Of a stretch of 64,000 nucleotides of DNA, positions 17,884-25,749 are shown in pieces; the stretch's first letter is position 1, and every line of letters begins with the position of its first letter. The stretch spans positions 80,606 to 144,605 of the forward strand of contig NZ_RJLQ01000012.1 in the NCBI RefSeq assembly GCF_003833015.1, given 5' to 3'. Made by a program: the position numbers and the translations under genes. Under the pieces are notes generated by a model. That model had not been told where the DNA came from. It made no database searches and worked only from the letters and a program-made list of their open reading frames with translations. This stretch comes from Clostridium sp. E02 (GTDB lineage Bacteria; Bacillota; Clostridia; Lachnospirales; Lachnospiraceae).

Positions 17884-19131
17884 GTGGAGTTAAACATGAA
17901 TCGATTGGATATCAGCCTGAGGCAGATGCCGGATCCAAAGACTCAAAAGGACAAAACGGGAGATGACATTTCCGAATTTAAGAAAATGATGAAGCAAAAA
18001 GAAATAAAAAAAGACAATGGCCCTGAGAAAAAGGACAAAAAGCAAAATCCCGAATTATCTGCTCAGGAGGCGGCCGCCTCTACAGTAGCTGCAAATCAGG
18101 GAAAAGAACCTTCTGTGGTCGATCCAAAAGATACTTCTATTAAGAAAGCAGTTTTAGCTTTGGAGACAGTCAATTCCGCTAAGAATTTAAACGAAGAGTC
18201 AGCCGATTGGGGGCAGTCAGATGCCATGGATTCCATTCAATTTCTGAAGGAAATGCGGTTAAAGAATTGGACTGCAGGAGAACAGGGGATAAAGCAGACT
18301 GGTGAGGAATTGAAGGTTAGTCCAAAGGACACACCTAATATGGTAGAAACGGCGGGTCCTAACCATGTTTCACTACTGGAACAAGGGGAGAAGCCGGAAG
18401 GAAAAACGAAAGTGAATGCCAAGAATCCGGAAGAACTTGTAGGACCAGGAAAGCAGGTGGGAATCAAGGAAATGAGCTCCCAGATGAAAGCGTTACTGGT
18501 TGGAGATCAGACGGATGAAACGGCTCTAAAAAACAAAGGCCCCGGGAGTCATGAAGAAATGGGAAACAATTCTTCGAAGGAAGATGAGAAAGATCAAATT
18601 ATGAATGTGCTTGAGAATAAGTCTTACTCTGCGGAGTCCATGCCTCATATCCAAAAAGAGAAAGAAGTGATCGCTCTTACTCCTATGCAGGTAGAGGATT
18701 CAGAAGATTTAAAGGAGAAGCTCACTGACCAGATGTTAAAACAGATCCATAAAGGTAATAAAAATTTGGAACTTCAGTTAGAGCCTCATAATTTGGGAAA
18801 GATACAACTCAAGGTTACGTACGAAGACAACCAGGTGAATGTTTCCGTGGTATGTACTGAAACCAGAACTTTAAAGATGCTGACCCATTCCGCCAGTGAG
18901 TTAGGAGCGATTCTAGAACACAATCTGGAACGTCCGGTTCATATCATTGTAGATGAATCTACCAATGATTATCTGAAACAACAGTCAGAGAATCAAGGGA
19001 ATAGTCATGGTCAGTCCCAGCAAGAATCTCATAGCCAGACACAGGACAAGCGGGATGATTTTTTTCAAAAGTTAAGACTTGGACTGTTTGATGCAGACTT
19101 AGATGAGAGAAACGAAACCATTTACAGATAA
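17884..19131 (+). CDS. fliK: Flagellar hook-length control protein FliK
   Basis: 415 aa from GTG 17884 (AAAGGAGGG 8 nt upstream); ATG 17896 is an alternative. Residues 1-270 are low-complexity, hydrophilic and lysine/glutamate-rich, as in FliK rulers. C-terminal Flg_hook domain about 275-370: LELQLEPHNLGKIQLKVTYE carries the LxPxxLG signature. The tail is Q/S/H-rich. FliK is secreted, measures hook length and switches FlhB specificity. Confidence 0.92.
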   Translation: MELNMNRLDISLRQMPDPKTQKDKTGDDISEFKKMMKQKEIKKDNGPEKKDKKQNPELSAQEAAASTVAANQGKEPSVVDPKDTSIKKAVLALETVNSAKNLNEESADWGQSDAMDSIQFLKEMRLKNWTAGEQGIKQTGEELKVSPKDTPNMVETAGPNHVSLLEQGEKPEGKTKVNAKNPEELVGPGKQVGIKEMSSQMKALLVGDQTDETALKNKGPGSHEEMGNNSSKEDEKDQIMNVLENKSYSAESMPHIQKEKEVIALTPMQVEDSEDLKEKLTDQMLKQIHKGNKNLELQLEPHNLGKIQLKVTYEDNQVNVSVVCTETRTLKMLTHSASELGAILEHNLERPVHIIVDESTNDYLKQQSENQGNSHGQSQQESHSQTQDKRDDFFQKLRLGLFDADLDERNETIYR

Positions 19132-19142
19132 GGAGACAAAGG

Positions 19143-19748
19143 ATGTCAAGTTCTACAAATGCTGTTACAAGTTCTACAAATGCTGCTTATAAAACAAATG
19201 TCAATGACAACACAGAGATAAGCAAAAAAAATAGTGATATGTCAACGGAATCGTTTTTTAAACTTCTGGCTTCTCAGTTGCAGAATCAGGATATGTCAAA
19301 TCCCATGGATAATTCGGAGATGATGACGCAGATGACGCAGATCGCCATGATGCAGGCAATGGACAATTTCTCCACAGCAATGGATGATTTTTCACAGGTA
19401 AACACCATTAATTACGGAACATCTATGATGGGAAAAGAAGTTTTGGTAGCAGACATGGATAAAACCGGTCAGTTAAAAAAAGAAAGCGGAACCGTGACTC
19501 GTGTGGATATTTTTAATGGAGTACCTACACTATATCTTGATGATGATACAGAAAAAGGATATCCAGTATCCAACATTATGTCTGTATTTGAGAAAGGACA
19601 TAAACCATCGGAAGACCCAGACGACCCAGGTGCTAGCGATGATCCCAGTAAAGCAGATCCCAGTAAAGGAGATCCCGGTAAAGGAGATCCCGGTAAAGCA
19701 GATCCCGGTAAAGGAGATCCCGGTAAAGAGGATAAAACCGTGGTATAA
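19143..19748 (+). CDS. flgD: Hook assembly scaffold FlgD with pentapeptide-repeat tail
   Basis: 201 aa. FlgD core: ESFFKLLASQLQNQDMSNPM and the M/Q-rich EMMTQMTQIAMMQAMDNF, followed by a small domain (MMGKEVLVADMDKTG). FlgD caps the growing hook. The usual C-terminal Ig-like domain is replaced by a short region ending in six copies of DP(S/G)K(A/G/E) (about 167-196). A duplicated SSTNA(V/A) block is present at the N-terminus. Eleven bp after fliK. Confidence 0.92.
   Translation: MSSSTNAVTSSTNAAYKTNVNDNTEISKKNSDMSTESFFKLLASQLQNQDMSNPMDNSEMMTQMTQIAMMQAMDNFSTAMDDFSQVNTINYGTSMMGKEVLVADMDKTGQLKKESGTVTRVDIFNGVPTLYLDDDTEKGYPVSNIMSVFEKGHKPSEDPDDPGASDDPSKADPSKGDPGKGDPGKADPGKGDPGKEDKTVV
19641..19730 (+). 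repeat. Six tandem 15-bp repeats at the 3' end of flgD
   Basis: Unit GATCCC(A/G)GTAAAG(C/G)A, six copies in frame, encoding DPSKA, DPSKG, DPGKG, DPGKA, DPGKG, DPGKE. Near-identity of units suggests recent slippage or expansion; copy number probably varies between strains. Confidence 0.95.
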
Positions 19749-19784
19749 GAGTAAGCGCATAGGTTGAACGGTTGGTGATAGAAA

Positions 19785-20156
19785 ATGATAGGAAAGATAA
19801 ATCAATATGAAGATATTCGGCAGCTAAAGCTGCGGAGTGCAGGGGCGACAGAGCCTGGCAATCGTTTTCTTACCGTCTTGCAAGAACGGATAGGGGATGC
19901 AGAGAAACTCCAATTTTCCAAACATGCGGCAGAACGGGTAAATCAACGTGGAATACAGATGTCTGATTCGTTTCTTAATGATTTACAGTCAGCCGTGGAC
20001 AAAGCAAGGGTAAAAGGAGCAAAAGACGTTGTAATTATAAGTAATCGGGGTGCATTCATTGTAAATGTACCGAATAATACAGTCGTTACAACCATGTCAG
20101 GCAGCGAGATGAAAGAGAACATTTTTACAAATATTGACAGTGCCGTATTAATATAG
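19785..20156 (+). CDS. Flagellar operon protein, TIGR02530 type
   Basis: 123 aa. Matches the small flagellar-operon protein found between flgD and flgE in Firmicutes (TIGR02530 type): LQFSKHAAERVNQRGIQMS and the C-terminal DVVIISNRGAFIVNVPNNTVVTT (in parts). Function not established; the genomic slot and co-conservation with hook genes suggest a role in hook assembly. Start ATG follows GGTTGGTGATAGAAA, a weak ribosome site. No signal peptide. Confidence 0.88.
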   Translation: MIGKINQYEDIRQLKLRSAGATEPGNRFLTVLQERIGDAEKLQFSKHAAERVNQRGIQMSDSFLNDLQSAVDKARVKGAKDVVIISNRGAFIVNVPNNTVVTTMSGSEMKENIFTNIDSAVLI

Positions 20157-20158
20157 CT

Positions 20159-20199
20159 GGACCATTTATGGAGGCATATCCCCTGGTCCGATTGACCAG
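20159..20199 (+). promoter_or_regulatory. Two mutually exclusive hairpins before flgE
   Basis: GGACCA (20159-20164) can pair with TGGTCC (20184-20189), while CTGGTC (20183-20188) can instead pair with GACCAG (20194-20199). The shared middle segment means only one can form at a time. No T run follows, so this looks like an RNA switch or stability element rather than a terminator. Confidence 0.5.
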
Positions 20200-20239
20200 A
20201 GGAAGCGGCAATGGAATGTAGAGAAAGGAAAATAAGAAT

Positions 20240-21835
20240 ATGGTCAAATCAATGTTCGCTGGTGTAGCCGGATTAAGAGCACATCAGGCAAGGATGGATG
20301 TTATTGGTAATAATATTGCAAATGTAAATACCTGGGGGTTTAAAGCAGGTAGTATGTCTTTTAAAGACACCATGTATCAGAATACATCTTCCGGATCCGG
20401 AGGGAATACCGGTGAAGGAGGGAATGGTGCAGTGAATGCAAACCAGGTGGGATATGGAGTGACCACAGGAGCCATTACCTACGATTTTGCAACGGGAGGG
20501 ATGTCACCGTCTGCCAGTGGTCTGGACTGTATGATAGATGGAACTGGATTCTTTATCGTTGGACCGATGAAAAGCGAAGGTGTATCCTTAGATGGAGAGG
20601 ATGCGGTCAAGGAAAGTGGCCTATATCTGTCAAGGGTTGGTAAATTTAAAGTGGATCCCAATGGTTATTTAACGGATGACAGTGGTAATTATGTTTACGG
20701 GTTCTCTTATAGTCAGGATGAAAAAGAGTTTGGAACGGCAACTCTTTCCCCGTTAAAACTTCCCACGAAGGCAGAGATGGCAAATCAAGCCACGAGACAA
20801 TCAAGTAGTCAGGTGGAAGCAGCGACAAAAAAACTAAATGAAGCCATGGCAGCGCTGAATAATCAAAGTGCCGCGCTTGCAGGAGCAAACCAGGACTATA
20901 TCACGGCACAGTCAAAGTATGATACTATTTATGATGCTAAGGATATAAAGAATCTGGATGCAGATTTGAAATCGAAAAAGACACTAAAAGAGGAAGCGTT
21001 TAAAGCCTGGCAGGCAGATACCTCTGACACTAGTTTAAAAACTCTTTATTATGATGCCAATATGGAGTATGAAAAAGCAAATTATGATCTAATCGTAGCC
21101 AAGTCTGAGTTGAGTGCACCGGATGCAAAAAAAGTTTATACGGATGCTAGTACGGATTTTGCTAATGAATTCCAAAAATATAGTGATGCTTTTGATAATT
21201 TTATCACTTCGGATGAAGCTACAGATCCACTCTATGCGACAAAGAAAACTGCTTATGAGACTGCCAAAGCTGATATAACAAAAATTGAAACCGATTTAAA
21301 TGTTTTGGAAAAGACGTCTCCGGAAGCGGTTCGAGATGCTGCAAAACTTAAAGCACAGGCTGAAGATGCCAAGTTTAAAGCGGCAGAAGGTGCTGTTACG
21401 AAAGCGAAGGCTGCCTTAAGCACAGCTCAATCTTCGGCTTCTAAGACAGAGGATAAGAATAAAGATGCGGATGATGGAATAGCGGAATTTTCTAATTACA
21501 AGATTCAGCAAGATGGTACGGTAGTAGGGACTTCCAGTAGTGGAGTTACCATGACGATTGGTAAGATTGCGCTAGGAAGTGTACAGAATGTGGGCGGTCT
21601 GGAAAAGGACACTGGTTACTACTATAACGTAGGTGCCAGTGCCGGGAATGTAAGTGTGTTTGAAGCTGGTGGCTCGGAAGGCCGTATTCTAGGAAACTAC
21701 TTAGAGATGGCAAAAGTGGATCTGGCAGTTGAAATGACGGATATGATTACCACACAAAGAGGGTTCCAGGCAAACTCAAAAATAATTACAGTAACGGATC
21801 AAATGTTGGAAGAACTGGTTAATATGAAGCGATAG
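20240..21835 (+). CDS. flgE: Flagellar hook protein FlgE with large helical insert
   Basis: 531 aa. N-terminal D0 (SMFAGVAGLRAHQARMDVIG, NNIANVNTWGFKAG) and C-terminal D0 (MAKVDLAVEMTDMITTQRGF, QANSKIITVTDQMLEEL) are canonical. D1 parts occur at 90-175 (FFIV, LYLSRVGKFKVDPNGYL) and 415-480. Between them, residues about 178-412 form an Ala/Lys/Asp-rich region with heptad-like spacing, predicted helical, where most FlgE proteins carry beta-rich D2 domains. Polymerises into the hook. SD AGAAAGGAAA. Confidence 0.95.
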   Translation: MVKSMFAGVAGLRAHQARMDVIGNNIANVNTWGFKAGSMSFKDTMYQNTSSGSGGNTGEGGNGAVNANQVGYGVTTGAITYDFATGGMSPSASGLDCMIDGTGFFIVGPMKSEGVSLDGEDAVKESGLYLSRVGKFKVDPNGYLTDDSGNYVYGFSYSQDEKEFGTATLSPLKLPTKAEMANQATRQSSSQVEAATKKLNEAMAALNNQSAALAGANQDYITAQSKYDTIYDAKDIKNLDADLKSKKTLKEEAFKAWQADTSDTSLKTLYYDANMEYEKANYDLIVAKSELSAPDAKKVYTDASTDFANEFQKYSDAFDNFITSDEATDPLYATKKTAYETAKADITKIETDLNVLEKTSPEAVRDAAKLKAQAEDAKFKAAEGAVTKAKAALSTAQSSASKTEDKNKDADDGIAEFSNYKIQQDGTVVGTSSSGVTMTIGKIALGSVQNVGGLEKDTGYYYNVGASAGNVSVFEAGGSEGRILGNYLEMAKVDLAVEMTDMITTQRGFQANSKIITVTDQMLEELVNMKR

Positions 21836-21851
21836 TGTAATTCAATGAATG

Positions 21852-21874
21852 GGAGGGGCCATGTCCGCCCCTCC
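21852..21874 (+). promoter_or_regulatory. Intercistronic GC-rich hairpin between flgE and flbD
   Basis: GGAGGGG (21852-21858) pairs perfectly with CCCCTCC (21868-21874) across a 9-nt loop. It has no T run. It could protect the abundant flgE message from 3' exonuclease or weaken read-through to flbD and motA. Confidence 0.6.
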
Positions 21875-21896
21875 AGATTCAGGGAGAGAGGAAACT

Positions 21897-22100
21897 ATGA
21901 TTCATCTGACAAGACTGAATGATGAAAAATTTGTAATTAACTGCAGACAAATAGAGCGGGTTGAGTCCATACCGGAATCAAATATCATATTAGTCAGTGG
22001 GAAGCATTACGTGGTGAAAGAAAGCGTAGATGAAATTATAAACCGAGTGATTGAATACAATGCCCGAATTTATGCATGTGCGCAGAAAAAGAAAGATTAA
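21897..22100 (+). CDS. flbD: FlbD-family flagellar protein
   Basis: 67 aa from ATG 21897 (GAGAGAGGAAACT upstream); the longer frame from 21849 runs through the hairpin and is not credible. IHLTRLNDEKFVINCRQIER is the FlbD family signature. Despite the name, the Firmicute FlbD is a small protein of uncertain role linked to hook and stator genes. Sits between flgE and motA as usual. Confidence 0.92.
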   Translation: MIHLTRLNDEKFVINCRQIERVESIPESNIILVSGKHYVVKESVDEIINRVIEYNARIYACAQKKKD

Positions 22101-22133
22101 TCCGGGAGTTGCCTGGACTATTGGAGGTTATTC

Positions 22134-22943
22134 ATGGACATAACGTTGATTATAGGATGGGTACTGGGATTTGCATTGATCATTAACGGAATTGGTTTGA
22201 ATAAGCTGGGGAATTTTATTGACATAGACAGTATGGTCATTGTTATTGGCGGTACACTGGCAGCGCTGGTCGCAAGCTTTCCGTTCAAGATTTTATCCCA
22301 GGTACCAAAACACATTGGAATTATGCTCAATCCTAAGAGATATAACGCAGAAATGGTCATTGACACATTGGTGGATATGGCAAAGACAGCTAGAAAAAAA
22401 GGCCTTCTGGTTCTGGAAGAGCAAGCCAATGGATTAAAAGATCCTTTCCTGAAGCAGAGTATTATGCTGATTGTCGATGCAATGGATGCAGAAAAAATCA
22501 GAGAGATGTTAGAAAGTGAAGTTGCAGCCATGACAGAACGGCATGATCAAGATGTCAGTTTATATGAAAAAGGAACTTCCATCGCACCGGCATTTGGAAT
22601 GATTGGAACCTTGGTTGGGTTGGTAAACATGCTAAAAGGCATGACTCTGGACAGCGGAGGAGCATCAAACATTGGTGCCGATATGTCAGTTGCCTTGATT
22701 ACAACCTTTTACGGAAGTGTATTATCAAATCTGATTTTCGGACCTATGGCGAAAAAACTTAGAATCCGTAATGACGAAGAGGTTTTATATAAGCAGATCA
22801 TCATTGAAGGAGTTTTGTCCATCCAGGCAGGGGACAACCCCAAATATCTGGAAGAAAAACTTTTGTCTTATCTGTCTCAGAAACAGCAGAATAAATTAAT
22901 GAAAAAGAAATCTTCGGGTGATGGAAGCGGGAATGTTTCCTAA
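22134..22943 (+). CDS. motA: Flagellar stator protein MotA
   Basis: 269 aa. Four hydrophobic segments (about 3-22, 32-50, 150-170, 182-202). The TM3 proline region GTSIAPAFGMIGTLVGLVNM and the charged cytoplasmic loop with KGLLVLEEQ are MotA hallmarks. Forms the ion-conducting stator ring around MotB and pushes on FliG. SD TTGGAGGT; motB follows after 46 bp. Confidence 0.96.
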   Translation: MDITLIIGWVLGFALIINGIGLNKLGNFIDIDSMVIVIGGTLAALVASFPFKILSQVPKHIGIMLNPKRYNAEMVIDTLVDMAKTARKKGLLVLEEQANGLKDPFLKQSIMLIVDAMDAEKIREMLESEVAAMTERHDQDVSLYEKGTSIAPAFGMIGTLVGLVNMLKGMTLDSGGASNIGADMSVALITTFYGSVLSNLIFGPMAKKLRIRNDEEVLYKQIIIEGVLSIQAGDNPKYLEEKLLSYLSQKQQNKLMKKKSSGDGSGNVS

Positions 22944-22989
22944 GATTCACTTCCATATTGATTAATGAAAAAGGGAAACAGGTGGTTGT

Positions 22990-23778
22990 ATGGTAAAGAA
23001 AGATAAAAAGCCAGAAGAACTTGGAAATTGGATGGATACATACGGAGACATGGTTACGTTGCTGCTGTGCTTTTTTGTCCTTCTGTATTCTATGTCCTCC
23101 GTTGACCAGAGCAAATGGAAGCTATTGGTGCAAAGTTTTAATCCAAGTGCAGTGGAAACAGAAGATCAAGTGGTGCTCGATGCCAATGTTACAGATGATA
23201 ATGGAGATTTAAAGGGCAATCCACCGTTAGAAGCTGGAGATTCTACTGACTTCGATGAAATGTATCTCATGTTAAAAAAGATTGTTGAAGACAGAAATAT
23301 GCAAGATACCGTCGAAATAAGTCGCGGCGACGGCTTCACATTTATCTCTTTTCGTGATAAAGTATTTTTTGACGGGGACAGTTCCGTTCTTAGACAGGAA
23401 GGGAAAGAAGTTCTAGAGGAATTTGCTGCTGTTATGTCACAGGCGAATAAAAGCATAAAGGAAGTGCAGGTATTGGGACACACTTCTCAGGGAGATCCTA
23501 GAAGACCAAATAATATTCGCAATGACCGTATGTTGTCTGCACAGCGTTCGGCAGAAGTGATTATCTATCTGCAAAGCAAAAGTGCTGTTTCACCGGAAAA
23601 ACTGGTAGGCATGAGTTTTGGACAATTTCGGCCTATCGCACCGTTTGATACCGAAGATGGGCGCGCCAAAAACCGCCGCGTTGAAATCCTGATAACAAAG
23701 AACGATACGGTTGAAAAATCACTGGAAGAGTATTATAACCAGGTGTATCATATTAGCCAGGAAGAAGCGGGCAATTAA
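22990..23778 (+). CDS. motB: Flagellar stator protein MotB
   Basis: 262 aa. Single TM about 19-38 with the ion-binding aspartate D20 in TYGDMVTLLLCFFVLLYSMS, a plug/linker segment, and a C-terminal OmpA-type peptidoglycan-binding domain (about 110-245: VLGHTSQGDPRRPNNIRNDR..LSAQRSAEVI). Anchors the stator to the wall. Ion type (H+ or Na+) cannot be assigned with confidence. The gene after it is fliM; no fliL is present between them. Confidence 0.96.
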   Translation: MVKKDKKPEELGNWMDTYGDMVTLLLCFFVLLYSMSSVDQSKWKLLVQSFNPSAVETEDQVVLDANVTDDNGDLKGNPPLEAGDSTDFDEMYLMLKKIVEDRNMQDTVEISRGDGFTFISFRDKVFFDGDSSVLRQEGKEVLEEFAAVMSQANKSIKEVQVLGHTSQGDPRRPNNIRNDRMLSAQRSAEVIIYLQSKSAVSPEKLVGMSFGQFRPIAPFDTEDGRAKNRRVEILITKNDTVEKSLEEYYNQVYHISQEEAGN

Positions 23779-23800
23779 ATAAAAAGCGGGAGTGAAACAA

Positions 23801-24820
23801 ATGGCTGAAGTATTATCCCAAAGTCAAATCGATGCACTGCTCAATTCCCTACAGGGAACAGAAGAGCAAATTGAGGAGATTGAAAAAAAGGAAAATGAAA
23901 CGAAATACCGGAAGTATGATTTTTATAGTCCTAAAAAATTCACAAAAGATAAACTGAAAATATTAAAGAGTATATTTGACAATTATTCCAGAATTGCAGG
24001 CTCCCAGATTAGCAGTTTATTCCGGACCTCCAGCGAATTGTCCGTTATTACAGTAGAGGAACAAAGATATTATGAGTTTGGCAATGCATTGGTTGATAAT
24101 GATATATTAACCGTTGTAAATGTAACTTTGCCCAATCACTCAAAAAACCCACCGCTGTTAATCAATGCAAGTATGACATTGATGTTAAGCCTGATAGACC
24201 GTATGCTGGGAGGTATGGGAGATGACAACAATGTTAGTGAATCCTACACCTATACAGAGATTGAGATGGCTCTCTATCGTAGGGTGATTCAATATATCAT
24301 TGGGGCACTCAAAGATTCCTGGTCTAGTTATATCAATCTGGAGTTTGAACTGAGCAGACTGGAAGAAAACCCAAGTATGTTTCAGGAAATTGGAGTAGAT
24401 GAAACCATTGTGATTGTAGTTCTAGATGTAGAGATGAGTGAGTGTACCGGAAGGCTCAATATCTGTATTCCTGGCTCTCTGCTTATGAATATATTTGAAA
24501 TTATGGACAAGCGCAAACACAGTGCAATGGGAGATGAAGCAAATAGTCTGGATAATAAACTTGAAATCATGAACAGCATTAAGGCATCTGACTTGATGGT
24601 TCGTGCGAAAGTAGGGGAATCCGTGATTACGCTTGATGATGTATATAATCTTCATGTTGGAGATGTAGTCAATCTAAATGCGCCAAAAGATTCCGATGTT
24701 CAGCTGTATGTAGAAGGACAGCCATGGTTTAAGGGACAACTGGGAGTTCATAAAAGAAATGTGGCAGTTAAGATTGAAGATATGGTTGATAAAGGAAATT
24801 ACCAGGCCGGTGAAAACTGA
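23801..24820 (+). CDS. fliM: Flagellar motor switch protein FliM
   Basis: 339 aa from ATG 23801, which has GCGGGAGTG 8 nt upstream (an in-frame GTG at 23792 is less likely). N-terminal CheY-P docking peptide LSQSQIDALLNS (5-16), middle CheC-like domain with the GGMG motif (RMLGGMGDDN), and C-terminal SpoA/FliN-like domain. Forms the C-ring wall and transmits CheY-P binding to FliG. Confidence 0.96.
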   Translation: MAEVLSQSQIDALLNSLQGTEEQIEEIEKKENETKYRKYDFYSPKKFTKDKLKILKSIFDNYSRIAGSQISSLFRTSSELSVITVEEQRYYEFGNALVDNDILTVVNVTLPNHSKNPPLLINASMTLMLSLIDRMLGGMGDDNNVSESYTYTEIEMALYRRVIQYIIGALKDSWSSYINLEFELSRLEENPSMFQEIGVDETIVIVVLDVEMSECTGRLNICIPGSLLMNIFEIMDKRKHSAMGDEANSLDNKLEIMNSIKASDLMVRAKVGESVITLDDVYNLHVGDVVNLNAPKDSDVQLYVEGQPWFKGQLGVHKRNVAVKIEDMVDKGNYQAGEN

Positions 24821-24869
24821 GTCAGGGATTATATAAAGTATGATAGGACAATAAAGGAGATGTAAAGAG

Positions 24870-25229
24870 ATGGCAAAAATATTATTGGTAGATGATGCTG
24901 CATTTATGAGAATGATGATTAAGGATACGTTGTCTAAGAACGGGTATACCGATTTGTACGAAGCTTCGGATGGAGCACAGGCAGTACAGATGTTTTCAGA
25001 AATCAACCCTGACCTTGTTATTATGGACATCACGATGCCTAATATGGATGGTCTGGAAGCGTTAAAAACAATTAAAGCAAAAAACCCCAATGCGGCAGTT
25101 GTTATGTGTTCTGCGATGGGACAAGAGAGCATGGTAATTGAGGCAATTAAATCTGGTGCAAAGGACTTTATCGTAAAGCCATTTAAGCCGGACAGAATTT
25201 TAAAGACCGTTACAGGAATTATTGGTTAA
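24870..25229 (+). CDS. cheY: Chemotaxis response regulator CheY
   Basis: 119 aa single receiver domain. Acid pocket D8/D9, phospho-acceptor D53 (LVIMDITMPNMDG), S81 in place of Thr, and K103 in VKPFKP. Embedded among switch genes (fliM upstream, flgC and fliY downstream), the typical Firmicute CheY slot. CheA-phosphorylated CheY binds FliM and FliY. SD AAAGGAGATG. Confidence 0.96.
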   Translation: MAKILLVDDAAFMRMMIKDTLSKNGYTDLYEASDGAQAVQMFSEINPDLVIMDITMPNMDGLEALKTIKAKNPNAAVVMCSAMGQESMVIEAIKSGAKDFIVKPFKPDRILKTVTGIIG

Positions 25230-25252
25230 ACCTTACATTTAGGAGGGTACAT

Positions 25253-25699
25253 ATGTCGTTTTTAAGTTCTATGAACATTAGTGCGTCGGCGATGACTGCG
25301 CAGCGTCTTCGGCTAGATATTGCATCGCAGAATATAGCGAATATTGATACGACCAGAACGGAAGCGGGTGGGCCATACCGGAGAAAGATGGTAGTGCTTG
25401 AAGCTAGGAATGAAACTGGTTTTCGCAAAGCGTTTATCAATGCAGCTGGAATAAACCGTCAGCAGAGAGGCGGTGGTGTTCGGGTATCTCAGATTGCAGA
25501 GGATACCAGCCCATTTAAATCCGTATATAAACCAGAACATCCAGATGCGGATGAGAATGGGTATGTACAGATGCCCAATGTAGATCTCATCAAGGAAACC
25601 GTAGACAGTATGTCTGCAACCAGGTCTTATGAAGCCAACATAACCGCATTCAATGCGATTAAAATGATGGCAGGAAAAGCATTGGAAATCGGGAAGTAA
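25253..25699 (+). CDS. flgC: Flagellar proximal rod protein FlgC
   Basis: 148 aa. Rod-family N-terminus SSMNISASAMTAQRLRLDIA, SQNIANIDTTRTEAGGPYRR, and C-terminal PNVDLIKETVDSMSATRSYE, ANITAFNAIK, all FlgC hallmarks. Found 12.9 kb from flgB/fliE, between cheY and fliY, whereas flgB-flgC-fliE is the standard order. The product is otherwise intact and of normal length. SD TTAGGAGGG is strong. Confidence 0.95.
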   Translation: MSFLSSMNISASAMTAQRLRLDIASQNIANIDTTRTEAGGPYRRKMVVLEARNETGFRKAFINAAGINRQQRGGGVRVSQIAEDTSPFKSVYKPEHPDADENGYVQMPNVDLIKETVDSMSATRSYEANITAFNAIKMMAGKALEIGK

Positions 25700-25749
25700 T
25701 CGGGAATAAGGCATAGAGGGCTAAATGAGTATAAAGGGAGAAAATATGT

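Noticed and set aside
19641..19730. CRISPR-like array
   Set aside because: Units are contiguous 15-mers without spacers and encode in-frame repeats of FlgD.
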